Source of the DNA: Trema orientale
Taxonomy: Eukaryota > Streptophyta > Magnoliopsida > Rosales > Cannabaceae
Reading direction: 5' to 3'
NCBI GenBank assembly: GCA_002914845.1
Contig: JXTC01000150.1
Coordinates: 484,205 to 548,204, forward strand
DNA length: 64,000 nucleotides
Shown: positions 1 to 10,951 of the stretch, one piece after another
How positions within the stretch are numbered: the stretch's first letter is position 1
Layout of the letters: each line of letters starts with the position of its first letter
Translations under genes and position numbers: made by a program
The notes under the pieces: generated by a model
What the model saw: the letters and a program-made list of their open reading frames with translations, nothing else
Databases searched by the model: none
Told to the model about the DNA's origin: nothing

Positions 1-197
1 TAATAAGGGGATGGCTACGGTAGGGGCATCCCTACGTAGGGTCATGTCTTAATTATCGTTAGATGGGAATCTGTGGGGAATAACGGGAATATGTGGAGAA
101 TCTATTTATATACAGATTTCCATCCAACGGTGAATAGACAGGGTCCTACGTAGGTGCGTCTACGTAGGGGCGTCCCTACTGTAGATGCACCCTATTA
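1..197. repeat. Foldback MITE-like element
   Basis: The two halves are near-complementary over almost their whole length. The left end (TAATAAGGGGATGGCTACGG) mirrors the right end near 155-197, whose reverse complement begins TAATAGGGTGCATCTACAG. The inner part CGTTAGATGGGAATCTGT (about 57-74) mirrors the segment near 114-131, whose reverse complement is CGTTGGATGGAAATCTGT. This is what a small non-autonomous foldback DNA transposon looks like. The left edge touches the window border, so a target-site duplication cannot be judged. The family is not recognised. Confidence 0.6.
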
Positions 198-454
198 ATA
201 ATAGCTAAAACACATATTAATAAGCTAAAAAGCTGTTAAAACAGTAAGTGTAAAAATGAAATTATTACGTGATAATAGCCAAAGGCAATGTATAAAGTGA
301 AAAAATTGTCATTTTATTTTAACGGGACAACAAAATTTCCCCTTCCTAAATTTTTTTTCCCCCTAATTTGACCATTGAAAATACACTATTTTTCTTTTCT
401 TTCTTTTTTCTTTTTTCTTTTTTCGTTACGTCTATTATTTTTTGCGTTAATAAA

Positions 455-485
455 TTGGCCCATAATTGATGTGAATATAAATAAT
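455..485 (+). promoter_or_regulatory. Putative RPN7 core promoter
   Basis: A GGCCCA (site II-like) motif near 457 is followed by an AT-rich TATAAATAAT stretch at 476. This lies about 120 bases before the RPN7 start codon, a sensible distance for a TATA element plus a short 5' leader. GGCCCA elements are common in promoters of constitutively expressed plant genes. The assignment is by motif and position only. Confidence 0.4.
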
Positions 486-603
486 ACACAAAGCTCAGAG
501 TAAGTGCCTATCATCAGTTCCTCCTTGCTCAAGAAAAGCACAAAAAGCCAGCACCTCAACTCGGGATACCTAACTCAGTGAATCGCGAATCGAATCGTCC
601 GCC

Positions 604-3222
604 ATGGAAGGACAGGACGGAACTCAGCAAGCTCACCTCGTTCTCGCGCACAAGCTCTTTCTTCTCTCGCACCCTGATGTCCAAGACATCGAGAAGGTCC
701 GCCTAAGGGACGAGGTCTTGACCTCCGTCAAAGCTGATGGTAACTCATCGTCTCCGAAAGATTCTTTGCTTATTACTCTTATGTATCTTTGAATTCATTA
801 TAAATGCTTTTTCTTTTTGTGGTCTATGCAGATATGGCGCCGTTGTACGAAACCCTAGTTGCGGATTCGGTGCTGGAATTGGATCAGGGCGTGTTGGACT
901 CGATGCGTGCGAAGATCGAAGAGGAGCTCAAGAAGCTTGAGGAAAAGTGAGTTTGTGTTTTTTGCTTTGCCTTTGTTTTTCATTGCCCTAGACAATTGGG
1001 AAGAAAACTTCAATTTTGAACTTTGTGTTTTGAAATTCGGTTGGGTGGATTTGAACAAATTGCATTATTAGCCATTAATAATTGTGAGTTCTCTAAGATT
1101 TTGAGATCCCGAGCGATCAAAAGGGTTCTAAATGTTAATATTTTCAGTGAACTTTCTATGCATTTGGTTCTTTCATGACCCATGTAACTATTCGTACTGT
1201 AAATTAAAAGTTTGGGGAAATGTGAGTAGAAGGGATCCTAGATTTTGTGATGGAACTTAGGCTGATGCTAAACTAATGGCATTTAGTGTTAGTGCATGAC
1301 ACCAATGTTAGTCGGTTCTGGGCCTTTGGTTACAAAAGAGATTAAGAGAATATAGAATAGTCAAAAAGGGTCAGTAATCAGTAGTCATCTGTGCTAATGC
1401 CTTGCAATGGGACTCGTTGTGGTTTTCAATGTTCTAATATTGGTGTTATGTACTATGTTCTGGAAATGCATGAATATGCAGTGGGGTCTTGAAGGCAGAT
1501 TATGTTCATGACTATAATGAGTGTACAAATTGATTGCTGGTGTGTTAACATTGCATTTAAATTGGTTTCAATTATAGTTATGTTGGTTGCTTGCAATTTT
1601 ACTTTAATTGAATTCTTTTGTGCTCAGCCAATTTCTTGTGGTTGGTTTTGTCTAGAATTGCTGACGCTGAAGAGAACTTGGGTGAAAGTGAAGTTAGAGA
1701 AGCTCATTTAGCTAAATCCTTGTTTTTCATTCAAGTTGGTGACAAGGTAGATTTGTGTTATAACTTCTTGTTTTAGAAACTTTATCATCTTTTTATGCTC
1801 TTTTCAGTTTTCTCTTATTCTATATCTATTTTGTTTCATTTTGAATTCAGGAAAAAGCATTGGAACAACTCAAATTGACTGAAAGCAAAACTGTTGCAGT
1901 TGGGCAAAAGATGGACTTAGTGTTCTATACTCTGCAGCTTGGTTTCTTTTACATGGATTTTGACCTCATTTCTAAAAGCATCGATAAGGCAAAGAAGTAA
2001 GTGGAATGTAAATTTGGCGTACCACACTTTGTTGTCATTCTTGGCTTTCCATTTGAGTCTTTTGATTTTTAATATTGTCGCATTATGCCAGCTTGTTTGA
2101 AGAGGGAGGTGATTGGGAAAGGAAGAATCGACTGAAGGTGTATGAAGGCCTGTATTATATGTCGACTCGAAATTTTAAGAAGGCAGCCAATCTGTTTTTG
2201 GATTCCATTTCAACATTTACCACTTACGAACTTTTCCCATATGATACTTTCATATTCTATACTGTCCTTACGAGTATCATATCACTGGATAGAGTTTCTT
2301 TAAAACAAAAGGTAATTATTGTCTTTTGAGTATATATAATCTGACCAATTCTTTCTTTATTATAAGTAACTAGCTTGCTTAAAATTGCTACTGATTCTAA
2401 TTAATATGTGATAGGTGGTAGATGCACCTGAGATCCTGACAGTGATTGGAAAGATCCCTTATCTTTCTGAGTTTTTGAACTCTCTATACGATTGTCAATA
2501 CAAATCGTTTTTTACTGCATTTGGTAAGTGTGAATCTAGCTCTCTCATTCCTTTACTTGTTTGTTAGTAATCTGAAAAAGGTCAGAAATATTGGGTTCTT
2601 CGGTAAACTTTAATGGTTTATCTTTCGTGGTCCAACATTGAGCTCATGTGCCTCTTCATCTTTTTGTGATTCTGTCTATCTAATAATTTGATGTCGTAAT
2701 GTATGTTATATTTAATTGTTCTTTGTTCTTTCAGCTGGTCTGACAGAGCAAATAAAATTGGACCGCTACCTGCATCCACACTTCCGGTATTACATGAGGG
2801 AGGTCAGAACCGTTGTTTATTCTCAGTTTTTGGAATCCTACAAGAGTGTCACCATTGAAGCAATGGCAAAGGCATTTGGTGTTACAGTCGAATTCATCGA
2901 CTTGTAAGTTTCCCTTTATGTGTGCTTTTTGTTTAATGAGTTTTACTATGTACACGTTCTTTTTAAATTGACATACAGGTTTATAAGTCGTACTGTAGGT
3001 GTTAGACTTTGAACAGATTCATTAATAATTCTACAAATTTGTTGCAGGGAGCTATCTCGTTTCATTGCAGCGGGAAAGCTACACTGCAAGATTGACAAAG
3101 TTGCCGGCGTTCTTGAAACTAACCGCCCGGATGCTAAAAATGCTTTATATCAAGCAACTATCAAACAGGGAGACTTTTTATTGAACCGGATCCAGAAGTT
3201 ATCGCGGGTGATAGATTTGTAG
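604..3222 (+). CDS. RPN7: 26S proteasome regulatory subunit RPN7 (PSMD6 homologue)
   Basis: Encodes a subunit of the lid of the 19S regulatory particle, which helps deubiquitinate and deliver substrates to the 20S core in cytosol and nucleus. Eight exons join in frame: 604-739, 832-946, 1656-1746, 1851-1996, 2092-2311, 2415-2523, 2735-2903 and 3048-3222, all with GT-AG junctions. They give 386 residues, about the usual length of plant RPN7. The first half is the helical RPN7 repeat region (for example [20 protein letters not shown], about residue 170). The C-terminal half is a PCI domain ending in a helix near [18 protein letters not shown]. The start is the first ATG after the leader, with the typical acidic N-terminus. 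No damage was seen. The ABC1-kinase unit begins in its 3' flank, and as remembered this matches the Arabidopsis order AT4G24820-AT4G24810. Confidence 0.96.
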
Positions 3223-4675
3223 GTAGAGCTACTTGTGCTTTTTTCTCGATGATGTTCTTGCTTGTCGTTAATTAATACATTGGACATTGTATTTTACTGT
3301 TCGGATTATTTTTTTGGGGGGTTTGGTTGGATAGAGATGTGGAAATGTTATCATTTGGACCTCTTTCAGGTCAGGACACGGCCAAGGCTGCCGTCTTACA
3401 GCTTATGTTACCATGTTTGTGCAACTTCTCATCCCCTCATCAAGATTCCCTGCATCTCTAGTGGTTAAAATGATTTGTGTTTCTTACTTGACAAAAATTT
3501 TGAAGTTGTAAGGTTCAAAGGGTCAAATTTTAAGAGCTCGGTGGGGTGTCATCTGGGATTTAAAACTGATGCTTTTGTATTGCTTTAATAATTTACTGAA
3601 GGACCAAACATAATGAAGAAGACCTTTTGACTGAAAATAAGGGCGTGTCTACCAATTGTTTCGGCAACTTTTGTTGTCTTAAATGGGGCAGACTTCTCCC
3701 GGTATTGATTATAATCCACTCCCTAAGTTCTTATTCATCGACTTTTTTCTGGTCATCGTATCGATGTTTTGATCCTCAATCCATCTCAATACGTGCATGG
3801 TAGAGTATTAAGTTGTCCAAAGCTAAGAGGGAAGTGTCATTTTTTACACACGGATGACATTTTAGACCATACGACATAAAAATGGACAGCATATTGAATT
3901 TTCTAGACCATAGATTAACAAACCGTTGGGTATTATGAAACTGAAGCGGGGATTTTCAATTTTTCACCCTCATCAAAAGCAGTTTGGAAACTTGCAGGTA
4001 TTTGATAATTGATGCCGCATTAATAGTGGTGGGTCTCTCGCACCTTCATCGCGTATGTGCTAATATCGTTATGCTTGTATCCATACTATTGATACCCCAT
4101 TAATAGTAATGATGTATTCATAGTATCGTTATTATACCAACAGTGATATAACAAACAGTGATTATGATATGTTTGTATCCATACTGTTGTTATTATAGTA
4201 TGACTCGTCATTTGGAAGCGTAATCTACGGTATACGTGTTGACTAATTTTAATATTTGGCATTTAGAAACTTGAGCTACTAATACGTGTTAACCAAAAGT
4301 TGAGTTTACAAACTAGAATAATTTAATCAACCCAAAACAAAGAGAGTTCTGTTTCTCCCCTGCTAAAGATGAGAACAAAGAAAAATGAAAGAGATAGAAA
4401 AGGACATAACAATTGTTTTTTGTTTAATTTTTCAATTTTTTCGGGCTAAAAGGCCGACAAGACAGCGAGTTCTCTCATCTGAGACTGATATCTAGTTGTA
4501 TACGAAAATGCACTGACTACTTCTACTCCTCTGCACGAGCTCTCACTTTCATTTTCATTCCTGCCTATGCGTTCGACTCTGTTTCTCTCCAACCACATTT
4601 TTCCCAACATGTTATACATTGTCTTGGTGTAGTTTCACTTTCCAAGATCAAAGTGAGACCCCAACGACAATGACA
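3223..4675. other. RPN7 3' flank and start of tandem unit A
   Basis: Holds the RPN7 3'-UTR and a non-coding flank. From about 3515 it is alignable with about 14345 onward (shared phrases such as GCTCGGTGGGGTG and TTTAATAATTTACTGAA), which marks the left edge of the tandem duplication. No credible coding sequence is seen. Confidence 0.6.
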
Positions 4676-6315
4676 ATGCTTTCTTTGCCTATTCTCGATT
4701 TCAAGGATTTTCAGGACAATTTTGTCAACCATTTCCGACCTTGGCAACGCTCTTTTCAGTTTTGGGTTCGAGCCGTTGATATCTATACTGGGTACAAGGT
4801 CTCTCTCTCTCTCTCTCTCTCTCTATATCTATATATATATATATATTGTATATGTGTACAAGTGCTTGCATGTTCCGTAGCTATGGAATTTGAGTGGTTG
4901 GGGTTGTTTATTTTAATGGGTTATATTGGGTTTATTCAGGTGTTTCAGCTTCGAGTGAGTTTGGTTAAGGATGTACGGAAGAAGGAGGAAATGTGGGAAA
5001 GGCAGCATGAATTTGCGGCTGAGAAGATATATTCTATGTGCGCTGACCTCGGCGGTTTCTTCCTCAAAGTGCTTGCTTATTCTCCTTTCTGTCTTTTCAA
5101 TCGAGTCCTTACTCTTCTGAATTTAAAATTTTAATTCAATGAAAAGGAATTTGTGAATTTTCAGATGGGTTCTGGTCCATTTGCTTCGCATATGTTACAT
5201 TAATTTTTCTTGTTAGTTTATCCTTAACGAGTAGATTCTTTCAGCTTTATATATGGAGTATAGAAGAAATGTGTTACCTTTAGTTTGTTTTGTGTTTTTT
5301 ATTTTTTTTTCCCCCTGAAGTTATGCTTTATTGATTACCTGTTCTGTTTTTCATTTGTTTCTTTTTGTCTTTTTTGTTTCCTTGGTTTGAGTGGGTCGTG
5401 GAGTTTCTGGTTGGGTTTGGAAAGAAAGCGAGCAATTTACTATGGTGGTTTTATAATTTTTGAGCTTGATATCAACATGTCTAATACGGGTTTTCTATTA
5501 GGTTGCCCAAATAATCGGGAAGCCGGATTTGGCCCCTGCTGCGTGGGTGAGAAGGCTCGTTACACTGTGTGATCAAGCTCCTGCAACCCCATTTGGTATA
5601 GTCCAACACGTGCTGGAGGAGTTTGGTTGAAGTGTTTGGGAAGTTTTTGATGCATTTGATGAGTACCCTCTTGGTTCTGCCTCAATTGCACAGGTATTTC
5701 AGTGAATGTAAACGTGGATTCTTTTATGCTCAAATTAGGTTCATCGAGCAAGATTGAAAGGCGATAAGAATGAAATCATTGTCAAGGTGAGGGAATTTGG
5801 ATAAGGTGTGGGGTCTTAGTGTCTGTAAAGTTCTAACTTCTTATGGTCTATATAGGTGCAACATCCTGGAATTCAGGATCTGATGATGACGGATATCCAT
5901 AACTTGCAAGCTTTTGCTTTATATGTGCAAAAGACAGATATCATGTTTGATCTCTACTCAGTGACCAAGGAAATGGAGAAACAGGTTTCACATTGTTTCT
6001 GATTTGGCTTCATTAATATTGGGTGTGAAACATGAATAGGCATACGTATTGGATTATAAATTTCCTGTATTTATGCCATTTAAGATTGGGTACGAATTCG
6101 ACTTCTTTAGGGAGGCTAATGCTATGGAAAAAATTCTCTGATTTCTGTATGATAATAACAAAAAGATTCCCGTTTTGGTGCCAGGGGTGGTGCAGGATAT
6201 GATTACTAGGTGTGTAACGTGCCTCATCCCAATATAATATGGTCAAAATTTGCAAAATCTGATAAAGATAGGCAGAATACCAAGTTATTTGCATATTTAA
6301 ACATGATGATTTAAA

Positions 6316-6369
6316 GAAAAAATACCTATAAATAGGTTAAAAAAAAAAATACCTACTTTTTTGGCAACC
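6316..6369 (-). mobile_element. MITE end remnant at left inversion breakpoint
   Basis: About 54 bases match one terminus of the short MITE family seen complete at 25065-25312, including the TACCTAC, GGCAACC terminal pattern and a poly-A run. It lies exactly where direct homology to ABC1K copy 2 stops (intron 6) and the inverted block begins. Only the terminus is present. Confidence 0.65.
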
Positions 6370-7596
6370 TATATTTATATATATAGACTTTTCTATTTCT
6401 TATTTTTTCCGTATCTTTACGATTGTTACTTTGTTCTTTGTTGGTTCCTAGTTCATTATCCCCAAACCCTCTTCTCATCATGGGAAACTAATAGACCTTG
6501 GCAAGAAACATATGACGACTCCCTTACTGCAAACTATACTACCTGTAGCTTTCTGATGCCCTTTTAGGGTTATTATCTGATGGCAAGAACAAGATTCGCA
6601 TAACCAAGCCTCAATGCATCTAGGAGTCCTTCACTTGTCCATAGTCTAGCAGGGCAACCTGATTTGGAAAGTTAGCTGATGTTAGTTTTCTCAGTTGGTT
6701 TCACATGCAGACAGTATAATTAACATCAGATGTTCATTTATCTTTGAAACACTTTCAGTTCTTCTCTAATGTTATAATCTCTACAAAGCAAGCTGTTAGC
6801 TAGAACTAGAATATAAAAAACATTCCAGCCAATGGTAAGAAAGGGTAAAGGGAACATTATATATAGGTTTTGACTTACCTCTGAACCTTTACATATCAAG
6901 ATATTTCCTGGATGGGGATCTGCATGGAAGAATCAGAATCATTTGTCCATAAGCTATTGTTAAACTCTCGAGAATTTTCCTGCACTTTCAGGAAAATTAT
7001 GAACTGTTATTCTCACCCATTATACAAATTGTAGAAAGTAAGCTAGATATTAAAAATTATTTCACGCTATTTGGTCCATGCCTAAAAAGAAAGCTTCTAA
7101 GTGAAAACTTGTTTCAACAAAGCCATGTTGAAGCAGGAGGGGGGAAAAAGAAGTAATGGATTAAGGAAAGAGGCCATTTCAAATGGAAATGTTTCAGTCA
7201 CAGATGTGGCAGAATTTGTGGGCTTGGGGGGGAGAGAGACGAAGGAGAGGGGAAAGAGACAAGGTTAAGAAATAAGCTAGGAGGGAGAAACAGAGGTAAA
7301 ACAACTTAAACTTAAGATGGATCTAAACAAAAGCATGAAAAATAGATAGATCACTAGCTGGCTTCAAGTTGTAGTGACGTTTAGAAAGATAAATAGCAAG
7401 TAAATAAAACTTCATGGGCATTAAATGGAAATGCAATAGGGAAAAGAGGGGAAAAAGAAGACCCCAAGTATCAAGGAAGTTCGGAGACTTACTGCTTTGC
7501 TGCTGCAGCAATCTTTACCACCAGGATTTATTCCTTTTTTATTATTTCATCACCAAGATTAAATATAGGGATTATGTATATATACATATGTTTAAA
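6370..7596 (-). other. Inverted internal segment of ABC1K copy 1
   Basis: Reverse-complement homology to copy 2 from about 18960 back to about 17740. Recognisable parts are the exon 9 equivalent (GGGCAAC at about 6652-6658 marks its start), the exon 8 equivalent with its HADPHPGN region, and the exon 7 equivalent near 7489-7560 (reverse complement AATCTTGGTGATGAAAT). About 500 bases of copy 2 (roughly 17200-17740) have no counterpart here. MITE sequence flanks both edges. Confidence 0.85.
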
Positions 7597-7830
7597 GATT
7601 GCCAATCCAGTAGGTATTTTTTTTTTCCTCTATGTATAGATATTTTTTTTAGCCATTGGAATGATGATCCAACGGCTATAATGATGTATATGAAAAGACG
7701 TGCATTATTAATGCTATTTTTCTCTCTTACTTTTTACTATTAAAAACGGTGCAAGATAAATTTTAATTGGCCAAAACGATATCTATGTATAGGTTGAAAA
7801 AAAAAAAAAATACCTATTGGATTGGTGCAC
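7597..7830 (+). mobile_element. MITE, (TA)n-associated family, copy 1
   Basis: A 234-bp element with terminal inverted repeats: the left end GATTGCCAATCCAGTAGGTA mirrors the right end TACCTATTGGATTGGTGCAC. The interior shares phrases with the copies at 25065, 52305, 52553 and 60404 (GACGTGCATTATTAATGCTA and a GGATGATGATCCAACGG-like hairpin). It has no coding capacity. It sits at the right edge of the inverted segment of ABC1K copy 1. Confidence 0.8.
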
Positions 7831-9610
7831 TTAAATATATACTTACGTGTAATCGACATTTTAACGTTGACTTTTATCTTATACTATAATTGATAGAGAG
7901 GTTAATGATATAACTAACTGGGTTATGGCAAAAATAAGTTTGTGTAAAAGACTTTTTTCCCTTGGTTTCTTTTATGTGCCATAATTTGCTGAGATACGAT
8001 TGGTTTGACTTATATTATAGGGAGCTTGGCATAGCCACCTTAAGCAAATGCGAAAATGAGCAGCAAGAGTTGTTCAGGTTGGCACAGAGAATGTTTGACA
8101 CAAAATTACCCCCTGGAGTGACGATGCTGCAACCTTTCTCTGAGGATTCTTCACTTAAAAAAGTTGCTTTTCAGGTGGGCTTTGAACATCTGAAAGTTTC
8201 ACTGACTCACTTTTTGAGTATTTCCAGGGGCGTATATATGTTTTTCAAATAGGAGATATATTGAATTATTCTTCTTTTCATATTCTAATAGTGTCTTCTT
8301 CTGGAAGAAACTTTTTTTGGTTCACGGGGAGTCAAAATGTATTTACCATTCTTCTGTTCTTGCTTTTGATGGAATTCAACCCGTCAGATAGAATACAGGT
8401 TAGGAACAGGAGTTCCTATGATGGATAACAATCAATATATAAAAAGATAACTTAGAAATGAATTGTCAAGTTGTTGTACCACCTATGAAGTATGAGTATG
8501 TTTTTACTTTTCTTCACAGTCGCTATGGAAATTTTGTTGCTTTCAATGATGCTGTTTTTAATGGCTTTTTCTAGTTAGTCTCTGTATTTAGTTCTATTAG
8601 ATAATATAGTGAGAAGAAAAAGTAAGTTTAGTGAATTTGATTTGAGAATGGTTGAACAAGCAATAAACAGCATGTCAAAATTATGCTATCTTCAACAACA
8701 AAGTAATTTCTTTCCTTGTCATGCTTGTGGTAGTCTTTTCCAGAGGAACTGTTTTCCGTACTACGGACGGTGCATCTATTGAGAGGACTGAGTGTTGGTC
8801 TGGGACTCAACTACTCATGTGCTGAACAATGGAGACCCATTGCAGAAGAAGCTTTATACCAAGCTGGGAGATTAAAAGGTGACCCTTCCAATCTCAAAAA
8901 ATCGAATGACAAGAAAATCATTTCCCTTCAATGATTTTTTCCCCATCAAACGTATCTTTCTTTTCTCATGCTAGATGATGTATATCCAGGCCATTTTCAT
9001 TTACTAAGCGAGAAAATCCTTTTCTTTTAGGAACAATATGTTTTTGAAGCAAAATTTGAAAAACAAAGCAACAGAAAGAGAAAAACAAGAAATCAATTCT
9101 AGATTCAAGTCTAGGTCAGTTTCATTTTATTATCTTTCTCCTTTTTTCCCATACTTGACATGCTGATTTGGTAATATTTCAGGCAAGGACATTAAGTCTA
9201 GATCCTGTCTTCGCCGCAGTTTAGTAAGAAGATTATGTTGGAGAGACTGACTGACTTAAACGACAAGCGGTATGCTTCAACTAGGCAGAATTTTTGCAGT
9301 TTGTTGTGTTTGCCTCGTTAATCTTTTCCCAGTCATCATATTACTTATTTTACAAGCATAGGAAAATTCTATTCACTAGCCGCATATATTCTGTATTTGG
9401 AAACCACAAGCTCTTGTATGATCTTTACACTCAGTTTCTATGTATGAAATTGTAAGTTTAATGATGACTTTGTTCAAGACTTCTATAAAGAGTTGTGGAC
9501 AAGCTCACAGTATTTAATTGCTATTTTTATTATTATGGATGTATTTAAACTTAGTAGCTAGCTTATAAGATTTTAGTGATCCATGTGATCTAGTATTTCA
9601 ATTTGCGATA

Positions 9611-9747
9611 TGTGACACCAAGGGAGCCCTTTGAGTTGTGAAGACAGGAATTCACATGTCTTCTTCTATGCAGCTCACCCTACTGATAAAGTTTTCAAGA
9701 TTTTTGCTGAAAAATGTTTCAAAGGAAAAGGCTCATGCAACCATTGA
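9611..9747 (+). pseudogene. GDSL lipase last-exon relic, downstream of ABC1K copy 1
   Basis: Translates, after one frame change near 9640, to the C-terminus of a GDSL esterase/lipase: CEDRNSHVFFYAAHPTDKVF followed by KIFAEKCFKGKGSC, then a stop. This aligns with the last exon of the intact gene at 43142-44712 ([20 protein letters not shown]). The block V histidine context (AAHPT) is still recognisable. No upstream GDSL exons were seen. Confidence 0.75.
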
Positions 9748-10951
9748 CCGTCAGGGCTTCTAAATTAACGATTTAGACGTTGTAATTTGCATGTTTGAGT
9801 TTCAATAAAGAGAGCCCAAATTATTGTCCAATTATTATTTTTTAATTGGAATTAATAGAATAAATTTTGATGATTTATATTTTGTAGAACCACACTAAAT
9901 AATAAAATTATTATTTCACTTTTTAGTCAGTGTTTTTTATATTTTGTTCCGTGCTTCGATTTAATTTCTTCTTTTCTTTTACTTATATACTTGTCTCGAA
10001 AGTACTAATATGTAATAGTAAAAAATGATTAATAAAACAGATGATTATTATTATTATTATTATTATTGGCTCATGACATATGATGACTATTAATTTAATG
10101 CTAGTGTGATTATTAATTTAATGCTAGTGTCGCTCAATAGAAAAAAAAATGCTAGCTGATCGACTGTATTTCGATGTGAAATAAATTAAAAAAAGGTTAA
10201 TTATTATTATTACTATTATTATTACTATTTTTTAATTTCCTCTTATTTATCCTTAAATAGACCATGTATTTGAAGGAATGCAAATTTATGTCCTAAATGT
10301 AACTTGTTATATTTTTGGAGAGAATAATTTTGGTGGGAAAATCAAAAAAGAGATTACAACAGATTTATCTCTTTTGACATTATTATGGGATCATTTTAAA
10401 AAACAAAAACTTTATTTAAACATTTCAGTATATAAATGCAAAGGTTAACTCGAAGTATATACAGAGGATAAAACACAAGAAAATTGATTTGGGTAATACT
10501 AATTTGAAATAAAATAATTTTTTTAGTAGTCTTTTTAAATTTACATTTTTAGTGGTGTCACAAATCATATGACGAGTGGTCACACAATTTATGACAATAA
10601 AATTATAATTTTTTTAAAATTAATCCATAATCATAAATTATGTGAAAAAGTATCACACAAAATTACGAAATAATAAAACATTACTAGAAAAGTCATTTTT
10701 AATATCATATTTCAATTTCCAAAAAACATAGGTAAGACATTCGAAAAATTAATATCGGGATTCGGGGCCGAAAAGACAACACAAGCCGAATAGTAGTCGG
10801 CCCAGCCCAATTGGAAACAGTAGAGACGAAAGAGTGCTGAGCACACTTTCCTTCCCGCTCTTTAGAGTCCTTACCATTGTGTTTGCCGCGCGCCACTATC
10901 TGATCCCTCCATTTTAGAGAGAGAGAGAGTGAGAGAGTGAGTGAGAGAGAG
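9748..10951. other. AT-rich spacer
   Basis: After the end of tandem unit A the sequence is AT-rich. It has trinucleotide runs (TTA/ATT near 10045-10070 and 10200-10230) and a short direct repeat of ATTAATTTAATGCTAGTGT near 10090-10130. A GA-rich stretch just before 10952 is probably the 5' leader of the next gene. No gene is seen. Confidence 0.5.

Larger units (their letters stand above)
4676..9250 (+). pseudogene. ABC1/AarF-family kinase pseudogene (tandem copy 1)
   Basis: Homologous exon by exon to the intact gene at 15584-20436. Direct-orientation exons lie at 4676-4798, 4940-5068, 5502-5693, 5739-5786, 5856-5984, 6085-6209, then 8021-8174, 8734-8878 and 9183-9250. The third carries TGA at 5628-5630, where copy 2 has CGA. 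The sixth carries TGA at 6139-6141, where copy 2 reads CGA CGG. Equivalents of exons 7-9 sit on the opposite strand inside an inverted block (about 7489-7560, 6879-6979 and 6544-6658). The inverted exon 8 also lacks 8 bases just before the HADPHPGN catalytic motif. A full MITE occupies the former intron 9. No kinase can be made. Splice sites and much of the sequence remain well preserved, so the loss looks fairly recent. Confidence 0.9.
3515..9800 (+). repeat. Tandem duplication unit A
   Basis: This segment and unit B (about 14345-21055) share the same order: non-coding 5' flank, ABC1-kinase gene, 3' flank and GDSL last-exon relic. Homology covers introns and spacers, so this is a DNA-level segmental duplication, not retroposition. 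The ends are approximate: homology appears in the RPN7 3' flank and fades soon after the GDSL relic (shared phrase GTCAGGGCTTCTAAAT). Unit A has lost coding capacity. Confidence 0.85.
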
